Shown here one piece after another: positions 16,759-25,374 of a stretch of DNA of 64,000 bases (position 1 is its first letter; every line of letters begins with the position of its first letter). The stretch comes from Roseibium sp. (GTDB lineage Bacteria > Pseudomonadota > Alphaproteobacteria > Rhizobiales > Stappiaceae), in contig JAEPML010000012.1 of the NCBI GenBank assembly GCA_017643925.1, forward strand, positions 1 through 64,000, read 5' to 3'. Under the pieces are notes generated by a model. It did not search any database. It was not told where the DNA came from and saw only the letters and a list, made by a program, of their open reading frames with translations. A program made the translations under genes and the position numbers.

Positions 16759-17733
16759 ATGCCTTCTGAAAAACGCAACGGTCCATTGGTTGCCGTCCTT
16801 CTCTATGACGGATTGTGCACTTTTGAATTCGGCATCGTCGCCGAGATCTTCGGTCTTGAGCGACTGGAATTCGGTGCCGACTGGTATCGTTTCATCAGCT
16901 GCGCCATCGAACCCGGCCCCTTGCGCGCCCATGGCGGGTTCTCCATCACGCCAGATCATGGTCCCGACGGGATCGAACAGGCCGACCTCGTCGTGATTCC
17001 CGGTTGGAAGGGAGCCGACCAGCCCGTACCGGAAGACCTTTGCCACAGGCTCAGGAAAGCTCATGAAACCGGCGCTCGCCTGGCATCAATCTGTTCGGGC
17101 GCATTTGTTCTGGCCGCGACCGGTCTTTTGAAGGGGCAGAAGGCGACAACCCATTGGCGATACGCGGAGAAGCTGCGCCAATCCTATCCGGAAATCGAAG
17201 TGGACGAGGCTTCTCTCTACCGCCAGCAAGGCCGCATTTTCACCTCGGCAGGAAGTGCTGCCGGGCTTGATCTGATGCTGGAACTCGTGCGCCAGGACTA
17301 TGGAAACGATAAGGCCAACTCGGTGGCTCGGCGTCTGGTCCTGCCCGCTCACCGCACAGGCGATCAGGCCCAGTTCCTCGAGCGTCCCGTACCGCTTCGC
17401 CAGGGTGCTGAAATTGCTCCTGTCCTGGAACGCGTGCAAGGCAGTCTTGCAGACGAATGGACCATCGGACGCATGGCGGACTGCTCGGGCATGAGCGCCC
17501 GCACCTTTCAGAGGCGGTTTATCGAAGCGACAGGACAGCCTCCGGGTGACTGGCTCACGCAGGTGCGGATCGAAGCCACAAAGAAGCTTCTGGTGGAAGG
17601 CACCGATGACATGGAAACGATCGCCATGCTCGTCGGCTTCGGCAGCGCCCATGCCCTGCGTCACCACTTTCGCAAAAGGCTCGGCATCCGCCCGACCGAT
17701 TTTCGCCGTCAGTTCGGCAAGAAGGCCGCCTGA
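16759..17733 (+). CDS. ftrA: GlxA/FtrA-type AraC regulator
   Basis: A 324-residue regulator. An N-terminal DJ-1/PfpI-like domain (about 1-190) has VAVLLYDGLCTFEFG and the nucleophile-elbow segment ASICSGAFVLAATG. The C-terminal AraC domain (about 215-320) has two helix-turn-helix units, ending FGSAHALRHHFRKRLGI. The ATG at 16759 was chosen because the upstream codons show no family similarity. The divergent rhodanese gene is its likely target; the signal is unknown. Confidence 0.85.
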   Translation: MPSEKRNGPLVAVLLYDGLCTFEFGIVAEIFGLERLEFGADWYRFISCAIEPGPLRAHGGFSITPDHGPDGIEQADLVVIPGWKGADQPVPEDLCHRLRKAHETGARLASICSGAFVLAATGLLKGQKATTHWRYAEKLRQSYPEIEVDEASLYRQQGRIFTSAGSAAGLDLMLELVRQDYGNDKANSVARRLVLPAHRTGDQAQFLERPVPLRQGAEIAPVLERVQGSLADEWTIGRMADCSGMSARTFQRRFIEATGQPPGDWLTQVRIEATKKLLVEGTDDMETIAMLVGFGSAHALRHHFRKRLGIRPTDFRRQFGKKAA

Positions 17734-17816
17734 ACGAAGCTCTGAAGCGGACGTTTTCGGACGTGGTCACCTGCTTGCGACTGGAACGTCATTCGCCGCA
17801 AGGTAATCTCTTCTTC

Positions 17817-18392
17817 ATGACCAACAGCCGCATGCCATCGGAACAGATATATGAGCAATTGCAGCGCCGCGACTCTGCGCTGGACGGTGTTCTCTTTTCC
17901 GGCGTCAAGACGACGGGTATCTATTGCCGCCCCGTTTGCAAGGCACGTGTCCCGTTTCGCAAGAACATAGAGCTCTATCCGACAGCCGCAGCCGCCGAGG
18001 CTGCCGGTTTCCGCCCATGTCTTCGATGTCGGCCTGAAACGGCACCCTTTTGTCCCGCCTGGAACGGAACCAGGACCACCGTGGAACGGGCTCTGGAACT
18101 GATCCGCTCCGGAGCCCTTGAAACGGGAAACGTGGAAGACCTGGCAACACGGCTCGGCATAGGGGCAAGACACCTGTCGCGGCTGTTCGCAGAACATGTC
18201 GGTGCGTCGCCACGCCAGACGGCGCAGACCCTTCGCATTCAAAAGGCCAAGCGGCTCCTCGATCAAGGGGAAGCATCGCTTGAAGAGATCGCCCACCAAT
18301 CCGGCTTCGGCAGTCTTCGACGAATGCGAGCAGCCTTCTCCGGCCTTTACGGCAGACCACCCTCAGCCTTGCGCAAACGCACTCGGCGCTGA
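17817..18392 (+). CDS. Ada-type methyl-phosphotriester sensor/AraC regulator
   Basis: A 191-residue protein with the N-terminal Ada metal-binding domain (Cys37, Cys41, Cys68, Cys71; GIYCRPVCKAR and CLRCRPE) and an AraC-type helix-turn-helix domain at about 95-185. It lacks the methyltransferase and AlkA domains of full Ada or AdaA-AlkA fusions. In the family, Cys37 takes a methyl group from a phosphotriester, which turns the protein into an activator. The upstream ATG at 17763 is possible, but ATG 17817 gives the normal Ada start. Confidence 0.85.
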   Translation: MTNSRMPSEQIYEQLQRRDSALDGVLFSGVKTTGIYCRPVCKARVPFRKNIELYPTAAAAEAAGFRPCLRCRPETAPFCPAWNGTRTTVERALELIRSGALETGNVEDLATRLGIGARHLSRLFAEHVGASPRQTAQTLRIQKAKRLLDQGEASLEEIAHQSGFGSLRRMRAAFSGLYGRPPSALRKRTRR

Positions 18393-18429
18393 ACGTACCA
18401 ATCACGCATTCAAGAACAAGGCAGGTTTC

Positions 18430-19188
18430 ATGTCACAATTGGAAAAAGCAAAAGAATTCAATTCTCTGCACCACAAGGATGCGCCACTGGTTCTTTATAA
18501 CATCTGGGACGCAGGCGGAGCCAAGGCGCTGGCCGATGCCGGCGCTCCGGCTGTGGCCACCGGCAGTTGGTCCGTTGCAGCAGCTCAGGGTTACAAGGAC
18601 GGCGAAGCCATCCCGCTCGACTTTGTGCTGCAGATCGCCGAACGCATCGCAGCAACGGTCGACGTTCCGCTAAGTGTCGATTTCGAGGGTGGATATGCCA
18701 GTGACCCGGATACGGTCACCGAGAATGTCAGGAAGATCATTCAGGCCGGAGCGGTCGGTATCAATTTTGAAGACCAGCGTGTCGGGGGTGAAGGTCTCTA
18801 CGATGTGGACGAACAGGTCCAACGCATTCGGGCCGTCCGCGCCGCGGCCGACGCAGAAGGCATTCCGCTCTTCATCAATGCACGGACAGACTTGTTCCTG
18901 AAAGCAGGTTCGAAAGGCGATCATGCCGCCCTGATCGATGATGCTCTCACACGAGGAGCGGCCTATGCCGATGCCGGTGCCGACGGTTTCTTTGTACCTG
19001 CATTAACGGATCCGGGCCTGATCCGCAAAGTGTGTGACGTGTCAGTGCTTCCGGTGAATGTCATGATGCGCGGTCCGCTCAATTCGCTCAAGGCTCTGGA
19101 TGGTCTGGGCGTCTCCCGGGCAAGCTTCGGCCCTGGCCCCTACGCAACGGCGATGACCGATCTGGTCGAACGCTACAAGGCACTTTGA
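18430..19188 (+). CDS. Isocitrate lyase/PEP mutase superfamily enzyme
   Basis: A 252-residue TIM-barrel enzyme. LYNIWDAGGAKALADAGA is the conserved start, ATGSW...QGYKDGE follows, and SVDFEGGY and GINFEDQR carry the Mg-binding acidic residues. The PEP mutase signature EDK-x5-NS is absent, as is the isocitrate lyase KKCGH motif, so it is more likely a C-C lyase or hydrolase (2-methylisocitrate-lyase, oxaloacetate-hydrolase or similar). The start at 18430 excludes upstream codons overlapping the Ada-like gene. Its last 16 bases overlap the convergent gp13-like phage gene. Confidence 0.8.
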   Translation: MSQLEKAKEFNSLHHKDAPLVLYNIWDAGGAKALADAGAPAVATGSWSVAAAQGYKDGEAIPLDFVLQIAERIAATVDVPLSVDFEGGYASDPDTVTENVRKIIQAGAVGINFEDQRVGGEGLYDVDEQVQRIRAVRAAADAEGIPLFINARTDLFLKAGSKGDHAALIDDALTRGAAYADAGADGFFVPALTDPGLIRKVCDVSVLPVNVMMRGPLNSLKALDGLGVSRASFGPGPYATAMTDLVERYKAL

Positions 19189-19697
19189 GCTGCCGAGGCA
19201 GGGAGGTCCCGAACTCTCGGTGACCTCCCGCCATCACGCGTCCAGGCATAGAGGCAAAAATCCTCGTTTCCCCGGCCATAGGCCTTGAGCACACCTTCCT
19301 TCCGACCGCCTAGACCTTCGATCCAGCTATGGGCGATGTCGTGACCGCACAGGCTCAGCACCTGCAGTCTGCGGCAGTCCCGCTCGATGACCGGTACGAG
19401 GCTGTTGAGGTGCCGCGTGATAGTGGGCACGCAGCGCCTGAAACGGTCCGTGCCAAAGGCCCAGGCCTGCCAGTGATCCGGGTCGAAGGCCGAGGCATGG
19501 CTGAACCCGTAAGCGGCTGCCGGTTGCCCGTCATACCAGACAGACCAGACCATGCCTGGCACCGCAGTCTCAATCGCGCAGGACCCAAGCGCCCTTGTGT
19601 CCCAGTTCTGCCAAAGGCAGGCAATCTCGCGAAAGTCTTCTGCGCGCATATTGGCTGCGATGAAGGACGCGTCACGCAGGCAAAGTTCCTTGATCAG
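19173..19697 (-). CDS. T7 gp13-like phage protein (GNAT-like)
   Basis: About 174 residues. The core (FIAANMRAEDFREIACLW, then VYGF-like AAYGFSHAS, IERDCRRLQVL, HSWIEGLGGRKEGVLKAYGR and DFCLYAW) matches the phage Gp13 family, which has an acetyltransferase-like fold and helps internal core assembly. The expected start lies where the terminase stop overlaps (CTGATCAAG), giving a CTG start at 19697; the only upstream ATG (19784) adds 29 non-family residues. The natural family end is near residue 158; the remaining codons read into the convergent host gene, so the original stop seems lost. Confidence 0.65.
   Translation of the reverse strand: MIKELCLRDASFIAANMRAEDFREIACLWQNWDTRALGSCAIETAVPGMVWSVWYDGQPAAAYGFSHASAFDPDHWQAWAFGTDRFRRCVPTITRHLNSLVPVIERDCRRLQVLSLCGHDIAHSWIEGLGGRKEGVLKAYGRGNEDFCLYAWTRDGGRSPRVRDLPASAAQSAL
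19201..19229. terminator. Hairpin at the right junction of the host block
   Basis: Arms GGGAGGTC (19201-19208) and GACCTCCC (19222-19229), 13-base loop, 12 bases after the PEP-mutase-like stop. It lies inside the last codons of the gp13-like frame, so it probably arrived with the host DNA as that gene's terminator. It marks the junction. Confidence 0.55.
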
Positions 19698-21274
19698 AAG
19701 CCGCCGAGCGGATCGTCCAGGGGCTTCATCCGACCGTCTGCCCGAGTTTTTGCAACCCGCCTGAAATTCGCCTTTTCTTTCCATCCAAGCGCCTCGACAA
19801 TTGCGTCCGCTTCATCCGGAGAGTTTCCCAGTCTCTCCCTGATGTCGTCCTTGCTTTCGATCAGGATTTTTCCCCCCTTCATCTTCCAGCGATGTGCCGT
19901 CAGCTGTGCCTTCACCGAGGCCGAGCGCTTGATGGCAAGTCCAAGCCCGCTTTTTGGGTGAAGGGCCTCGCGCAATCGCCAGTAGAGCTGAGCTCGAAGA
20001 TTGTAGAAAGGAATTCTGCTGTCCTTTGCGGTCTCACCCGAGTGGGAGGAGAAAACACATTTCTCAACCGGGATGTTGTTTTCGCGTTGCAGAAAACCGA
20101 CCGTGTCGCCTCCCCATCCGCCCGTGCAATCCACGACGATCAACGCGTTGTCCCGCCGCTCCCGGACGATCAGCGAACCAACATCAGAACCATCCCGGGT
20201 ATCGGTTCCCTTCCGGATGATGTTTTGCTCGAGCCGTCTGCCATGAAGTGGTTGGAGCACGGTCTTGTCCTTGCCGCCCTGGGCAACGTCAACCGCCAGG
20301 ACATCCATGGGCAGATCCCGATCCACGCCTTCGTCATAGCGTTCAAAGGCAAGGTCGACCCAGCTTGAAGGGATCACCTGCCAGTCGTGATCTTGACGCG
20401 CCGACTGAAAGTCACCTGTCTTCAGCGCGGTCCGCATCGGTTCCGGCATCTGGTCCAGCTGGGCATCGTAGCTCTCGTCCAGATAGGCGTTGTCCTGTCG
20501 TTTTGCGGGAATGAAGGTGCGGCTTTTCGGCGTCCTCATTTCGCCGTCGATTTCAACCTGGTCCGGTCCATTGACCCAGACCGTTCGAATTGTATCGCCG
20601 TCGTCGATAAAGACCGCCCATAGCAATTCACCGGGCTTCACCTTTCCGAACTGCGGGTGCAGAGGATCCAGCCAGGGCGCGAACCATTCAATGAGGAAAT
20701 CTCCCTGCCCGCCAAGCGGTGGGTTGGTTGCAATGAGGCCGCGACAGCGTTGGCCCTGCCGGGTTGAACGCAACCATCCAAGCACGAAGATGATTTTGCG
20801 GGGATCCATTTGTGCGCCTTCGTCGAAGGCTTTCAGATCATGGTCCCGTCCTTGCCAATCCTCCTCGGATCCGGGCAAACTCAAATGCCCGAATTCGATC
20901 ATGCGTTCATCGGGCCCGACCCACTTCGGTGGATTGCCGGAGATCTTGCCGAGACCTGCAAGGCGCATCAGGCTGTTCATCCGCTCGATAAGTCCCTTCA
21001 GGGACTTCAGGGATTGGCGAAAAATCGCCACCTTGTGATGCGCGAACAGCGCCAGACCTGCAATAAGGTCGGTCTTCCCGCCACCAGCCGCCCCGCCATA
21101 AAGGGTCAGGTCAGCTTCGGAAAAATACCCTTCGGTCTGAGGTCCGGTTTGCGGATGCCAAACGCTGAACTGGTCGAGGACCCCCGCTTCGTCCAGCTGT
21201 TTTTGCAAGGCAACCCGGTCCGGCGCTGCCAGGTTGTCGATCCGGCCAATCAGCGTATCCAGTGCTGCTGTCAT
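19694..21274 (-). CDS. terL: Phage terminase large subunit
   Basis: A 526-residue DNA-packaging motor. The ATPase domain has Walker A GGAAGGGKT (60-68) and Walker B LKAFDEGAQ (147-155). The RNase-H-like nuclease domain has acidic residues in LAVDVAQGGKD (Asp329), IVVDCTGGWGG (Asp382) and DEAD (487-490). Length is normal for the podovirus type. It overlaps the small subunit gene by 4 bases. It would cut concatemers and pump DNA through the portal, which is now encoded 9 kb away across the host-type block. Confidence 0.94.
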   Translation of the reverse strand: MTAALDTLIGRIDNLAAPDRVALQKQLDEAGVLDQFSVWHPQTGPQTEGYFSEADLTLYGGAAGGGKTDLIAGLALFAHHKVAIFRQSLKSLKGLIERMNSLMRLAGLGKISGNPPKWVGPDERMIEFGHLSLPGSEEDWQGRDHDLKAFDEGAQMDPRKIIFVLGWLRSTRQGQRCRGLIATNPPLGGQGDFLIEWFAPWLDPLHPQFGKVKPGELLWAVFIDDGDTIRTVWVNGPDQVEIDGEMRTPKSRTFIPAKRQDNAYLDESYDAQLDQMPEPMRTALKTGDFQSARQDHDWQVIPSSWVDLAFERYDEGVDRDLPMDVLAVDVAQGGKDKTVLQPLHGRRLEQNIIRKGTDTRDGSDVGSLIVRERRDNALIVVDCTGGWGGDTVGFLQRENNIPVEKCVFSSHSGETAKDSRIPFYNLRAQLYWRLREALHPKSGLGLAIKRSASVKAQLTAHRWKMKGGKILIESKDDIRERLGNSPDEADAIVEALGWKEKANFRRVAKTRADGRMKPLDDPLGGF

Positions 21275-21729
21275 TCTTTCGTGCTGTCCTCCTGCGTCAG
21301 CAGGGCCATGACACCCAGCGCGATTTCGTGAGAGCTGCGTGGCTTGAGCGTATCGATTTTCTGGATCTCGTCCGGCCCGCCAAGGATACCGAACGCTTCC
21401 ACCTCAGATCTGTCCCGCCAGCCAGCCCTGTTTTTCATGTTGAGACTCCAGGCGCTGGCATTGAACTTGGACAGCTCGCCCCGCGCCCCTGCCTTCCCGA
21501 TCTGTTCCCATTCCAGCAGTCCGCGCCTGGCGGCTTCCTCCAGTTTTTCAGCCGGAAAGTCTTCGGGAAATTGTTCTGCGTAGTAACGGATCGTCTTTCG
21601 ATCGGCGTCCGGATAACTTTCCAGGGAGAAGCCATCCGCAATATGAGCGCAAAGGGATGCACACGCCTGCTGACGTGCCTGGGCTGTCGGCCACCTCAGC
21701 ACGGCGTGGTCGTTGTCGGTTTCAGACAT
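21271..21729 (-). CDS. terS: Phage terminase small subunit
   Basis: A 152-residue protein with an N-terminal helix-turn-helix-like region (GFSLESYPDADRKTIRYYAE, about 33-52) and the conserved SAWSLNMKNRAGWRDRSEV segment at about 92-110, which is typical of small terminase subunits. It should recognise the packaging site. It overlaps terL by 4 bases, and 76 bases separate it from the upstream 523-residue gene. Confidence 0.8.
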   Translation of the reverse strand: MSETDNDHAVLRWPTAQARQQACASLCAHIADGFSLESYPDADRKTIRYYAEQFPEDFPAEKLEEAARRGLLEWEQIGKAGARGELSKFNASAWSLNMKNRAGWRDRSEVEAFGILGGPDEIQKIDTLKPRSSHEIALGVMALLTQEDSTKE

Positions 21730-21805
21730 CTTGAACTTTCAGAAAAGTGGGCAGTTGCTTGAAGTTACGCGGGTATGGACACCCGGCTAGTTTGATCCAG
21801 CGGCA

Positions 21806-23377
21806 TCAGTTCCGATCAAGCGCACGGGTTTCCTGTTCTTTCTTCGCGTGCTGTTCCCTTGAAGCGCGGCGGACATTTGCCTGGAAATTGTCTGTTACAT
21901 GATGGCGAATTCCGTCTTCGTCATCATAAAGAAGTGTCATTCTGGGGCCATAACCGTCCGTGTCGGTCCATCCCTGCCGCCAATCGGATTCGGTCCTTTC
22001 GCTTGGTGACAAATACCAATTCTTGGCCGCAATGCCCTGCTCTGCCAGAAACGCTTCGGCGTCTCGACGAACATAGTCGTGCCCACCGTCTTCAAGGTCC
22101 GGATAAACCCGTTCAACCGGGTTTTTCATGACGATGCCTTCGCCGTCCGGCGCAAATGCAGACAGATCCCAGTAGAGGTAGAATTGCTGCGCCGCCAGTT
22201 TGTGTGCTGCCTCTGGATCCGAGCCGAGAACGGCGTGGCTCTCCTCGAGCAGGTTTCGATATTCCTCGATCGCTTGGGCTTTCTCGTCAGGTGTTCGTCC
22301 GAGTTGCCGCACCCGATCATAGGATGTCTTGCGCGGTGCCTTTCCGGCCATTGATCCGGCAGCACGGTGCGATGGCCCGATTAGCTCCGACCGGAGGTCG
22401 GGAGTAGGCGTCTGCGAGATGAGTTGTTGTTGGTCCGGTGTTACTCCACCCAAACGCGCGTTGTCGATTGCACCAGGAACGGGTTCGGTAGACAGAGGCA
22501 CTAGGGGTCCTGACACGCCGTCATACGCATCCGGCTGACCGTCAGCCCCGTTCCAGAGACCATTTTCAAAAACGAGGAGGTCATTGAACTTCGCCCGGAA
22601 TTCTTCTTCCCAATCTCCCCGCAGCGTCTTTGCAAGAGCGAGGTCCGAAATGATCCCGGCCGCCAGGCTCGGATCGCCCTGGTGCAACTCGCGAATTCTT
22701 TGCTCCGTCGCCTGCCAATCGATGCCCTTCAGGATAAATTCCGGATAATCATCACCTTTGCCGTTGGTGAAGTTTCTGAGCTTGTCAAGCTGCCCTTGAT
22801 TTTCGGCAACAAATATAGCTTCCAGACCTTCATAAACATCACGAAACGCCGGTTCTCCATGTTCGGCATCTGCATTGAAACTTCTGGCAAGAAACGCGGC
22901 AACAGGCCGGTTCAAAGCGGCCTTGTTCTGAAAGCCCGCGGGAGGCCATTTGTCTGCAGAGGGGGGGAGCATGTCCTGTGATGGCTCAATTCCAGCGGCA
23001 TCCAATGCGGCAGCGACCAGGGTATTGCTGTTCACAATCTCTGCAGAATCGTCATCGGAAACGGCCGCAAGCGTATCGTAATCAACCTTCGACTGCTCTA
23101 TCAGCTGCGCAGCAAACGCCATCTTGAGGTATGTTTCTTCCAGATCGTCGCCGCGCAGAAGCAGTCTGTTGTTCTCCGCGGATCGCTCGTCTATGGGCAC
23201 CCAATCACGCGAGACTGGCGTATAGGGCCCGATTTCAACGTCGATCTTGCCCAGTTCGAGCAATATTCCCGGCCCGGCTCGAACGATGAACTCCTCTCCC
23301 TTCCTGTTTGTGTAGATGACAAAGAGGTGCCCGTGACTAAGGTGGGTTCTAGAATTCCGGAGTTCGATTTTTTCCAT
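21806..23377 (-). CDS. Large phage protein of unknown function upstream of terminase
   Basis: A 523-residue acidic protein. Its N-terminal segment SHGHLFVIYTNRKGEEFIVR (about 13-32) and NSNTLVAAALDAAGIE (about 137-152) recall a module seen at the ends of large secreted or toxin-like proteins, with a conserved His and an N-[CS]-N-[ST] motif suggesting a papain/NlpC-like fold. Here the second position is Ser, so peptidase activity is doubtful. A linker (about 265-335) leads to a C-terminal domain with tryptophans. It is the first gene of the visible late operon. Role unknown. Confidence 0.65.
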   Translation of the reverse strand: MEKIELRNSRTHLSHGHLFVIYTNRKGEEFIVRAGPGILLELGKIDVEIGPYTPVSRDWVPIDERSAENNRLLLRGDDLEETYLKMAFAAQLIEQSKVDYDTLAAVSDDDSAEIVNSNTLVAAALDAAGIEPSQDMLPPSADKWPPAGFQNKAALNRPVAAFLARSFNADAEHGEPAFRDVYEGLEAIFVAENQGQLDKLRNFTNGKGDDYPEFILKGIDWQATEQRIRELHQGDPSLAAGIISDLALAKTLRGDWEEEFRAKFNDLLVFENGLWNGADGQPDAYDGVSGPLVPLSTEPVPGAIDNARLGGVTPDQQQLISQTPTPDLRSELIGPSHRAAGSMAGKAPRKTSYDRVRQLGRTPDEKAQAIEEYRNLLEESHAVLGSDPEAAHKLAAQQFYLYWDLSAFAPDGEGIVMKNPVERVYPDLEDGGHDYVRRDAEAFLAEQGIAAKNWYLSPSERTESDWRQGWTDTDGYGPRMTLLYDDEDGIRHHVTDNFQANVRRASREQHAKKEQETRALDRN

Positions 23378-23662
23378 TGGCTACCTTTCGTGAAAGAGTG
23401 CACAACGTTTCGACCCGCGAGCGCGCGCGTCGAAAACCTGTGCTTTGAGAAAGAAAGACGGCGATTGAGGTGCCGATCGAGCAAACAAGATCGTCACGCC
23501 CCGGAGATCGCGGTTTGAACAGACAAGTCGACTGAAAATGTGCCCGGGGATGAGAGTGCCGGACGCGGTTCAACTGCCGGAGAAAAACAGCTCAGTTAAG
23601 TTGACCCGAAGTTTTCCATGCCAACGCTTTACATTCACGCATCGCATGATGGGACGGAGCAC
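23378..23662. other. Leader region of the phage late operon
   Basis: A 285-base stretch without a gene. It contains an inverted repeat with arms TTTCGAC (23408-23414) and GTCGAAA (23429-23435) and a 14-base GC-rich loop, directly before the 523-residue gene. The late-operon promoter should lie here, but I could not identify a convincing sigma-70 or phage-type promoter. Confidence 0.4.
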
Positions 23663-24064
23663 TCACTTGCCTGCTGCGCTGAAAGATCCGTGTAAGGCAG
23701 CGAAAAAGACCGCGTAGAGCAACAACAGTGAAACAATCCGCAGCAATTTGAACACAAGATCAGTTTTCGACCTGAATGCCCTCACGACCTGAACAATACT
23801 ACAACAGAAATCGAGAAACAGCAGTAAAAGCGGGATGAACATGAACCAATGAATAACAACATTTACCGCATACCCGACATCATAGTAAAGAATATGCAAA
23901 GCCATTGGAATTGCAAATATTAATGTAACAAATATAATAGTAAAAGTTGATATCTTATTTAATAGACCCTCGCCATCTCGACGATAAAGCTTGATATTAA
24001 TATAAACGCGCAGCGTAAATCCGGAATAGAAGAGAATGATATAAAAAAATTCTTCTGCTGTCAT
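23663..24064 (-). CDS. Orphan four-helix membrane protein
   Basis: A 133-residue protein starting MTAEEFFYIILFYSG, with AGGAG 10 bases upstream of the ATG. It has about four hydrophobic segments (about 5-25, 40-65, 70-95 and 105-125) separated by short basic loops. Base composition is clearly more AT-rich than its neighbours. I do not recognise a family. Its place at the prophage/chromosome border and its composition suggest recent transfer; a holin-like or superinfection role is conceivable but has no direct support. Confidence 0.55.
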   Translation of the reverse strand: MTAEEFFYIILFYSGFTLRVYINIKLYRRDGEGLLNKISTFTIIFVTLIFAIPMALHILYYDVGYAVNVVIHWFMFIPLLLLFLDFCCSIVQVVRAFRSKTDLVFKLLRIVSLLLLYAVFFAALHGSFSAAGK

Positions 24065-24549
24065 CGAAACATTACTCCTGCGCAATTCCGACATCCACAT
24101 CGGCGAGGAGATCGCGCGACTGCAACTCTATCGTCCAGGACCAGCTGACAGCTGTACCTGCACAGACAGGTGCGACAAACGAGCGAAGTGACCACAAGCA
24201 GGAACTTCAAAAGAACTCATTTCAATCGGAAACCTTCGCCAGCGCGGCCGTAATTGAAGTTGGGTGAGACACAATATGTTCTTGAATTGTTCTCACTGTC
24301 AACAGCAATTTCAGATTGAACGTCATAAAACTTCCATCAAAAGGGGAACAACCCCACAATCTGGTTCTAGAGCAATCTAACGGAACGGGTCTGTTTCTAC
24401 GCTGTTTCTGACGAAGTGTCGAGGCGCTGCATTGGTCTCAACATGTTGTTTAGACAAATGTTTTTTCCAATTCCTTGATGCGTCAATGCAACCGGCCGGC
24501 CCTCAATTGCGCGCTCCGATGGCCGGAAAAACAGATGTGAGCACAACAA
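24065..24549. other. Gene-free AT-rich border region
   Basis: 485 bases with no convincing gene, tRNA or terminal repeat. AT-rich compared with both sides. It separates the phage-side genes from the ABC transporter operon, so the right prophage boundary may lie here. I saw no integrase and no clear attachment-site repeat in the window. Confidence 0.4.
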
Positions 24550-25374
24550 TCAGGTGCGCCAGCCAAGCACCCGGCGTTCGATCATTCCGATGGACGCACT
24601 GACGATCACCCCCAGCAAAGACAGGATGACAACGCCGGCAAACAGTCGTTCCAGATCGTATAGTGCACCAGCCTCCAGGATATAGGCGCCGATCCCGTAT
24701 TCAGCGCCCAGCATTTCCGCCGCGACCAGTAGGATGATGGCAATCGCCAGGCTGATACGCAGCCCCGACAGGATTCCTGGCATGGCGCCCGGCAGGACGA
24801 TTTTGCGAACAATTGACAGCCAGGAAAGACCGAAGCTCTGCCCCATCCGAATGAGCGACCGGTCGACATTGTCGACCGCGCCATAGGTCGCCACCACGGT
24901 CGGCGTGAAGGTTCCAAATGCAATCAGGGCGTATTTGGACCCTTCATCAATGCCGAACCAGATGACGAAGAGCGGCAACAAGGCGATTTTGGGGATTGGA
25001 AAGATCGCGGCAACGAGCGGAACAAGCCCTGCCCTGACATAGGAAAACAGCCCGATCAGGATACCGATGGCAATTCCGGCACTGGCGCCGATGGCGGCCC
25101 CGACTGCCAGTCGGGTCAGCGACGGCTGCAGATGCTTGAACAGCAGACCGCTCTGCCAAAGTTCACCGAATGTTGCCAGCACATCTGTTGGCTTGGGGAG
25201 CGTCAAGGCGGATATCCAGCCGCTCTCGGTTCCCCACTGGATGAGCGCGATCAGGACGACAAAGACCAAAACACCGACCCAGCGCCGTGACTTGGGCGCA
25301 AAGCCGCCTCCCCTGAACCTGACTTCCATCGGTCCGGCAGTGTTCGTATTCCTGGAAAGACCTGTGTCAGCCAT
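24550..25374 (-). CDS. ABC transporter permease (SsuC/TauC family)
   Basis: A 274-residue inner-membrane permease with about six membrane segments and the cytoplasmic EAA loop (SFGLSWLSIVRKIVLPGAMP, about 177-196) that contacts the ATPase. The family imports sulfonates, taurine, nitrate or pyrimidine precursors with an NMT1-like binding protein. It overlaps the ATPase gene by 8 bases and is the last gene of this three-gene transporter. Confidence 0.88.
   Translation of the reverse strand: MADTGLSRNTNTAGPMEVRFRGGGFAPKSRRWVGVLVFVVLIALIQWGTESGWISALTLPKPTDVLATFGELWQSGLLFKHLQPSLTRLAVGAAIGASAGIAIGILIGLFSYVRAGLVPLVAAIFPIPKIALLPLFVIWFGIDEGSKYALIAFGTFTPTVVATYGAVDNVDRSLIRMGQSFGLSWLSIVRKIVLPGAMPGILSGLRISLAIAIILLVAAEMLGAEYGIGAYILEAGALYDLERLFAGVVILSLLGVIVSASIGMIERRVLGWRT

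Noticed and set aside
18430..19188. PEP mutase as the start of a phosphonate pathway
   Set aside because: The EDK-x5-NS motif is absent and there is no decarboxylase or transaminase partner nearby.
10748..19230. Direct-repeat attachment sites bounding the host-type block
   Set aside because: I compared both junction regions and found no shared repeat of useful length.
53..23377. Gene transfer agent instead of a prophage
   Set aside because: The genes are of podovirus T7/BPP-1 type (tail tubular A/B, gp13- and gp14-like, connector), not the siphovirus-type set of Rhodobacter-like agents.
53..23377. Diversity-generating retroelement, since BPP-1-like phages may carry one
   Set aside because: No reverse transcriptase and no template/variable repeat pair was seen in the window; it could lie beyond the left edge.
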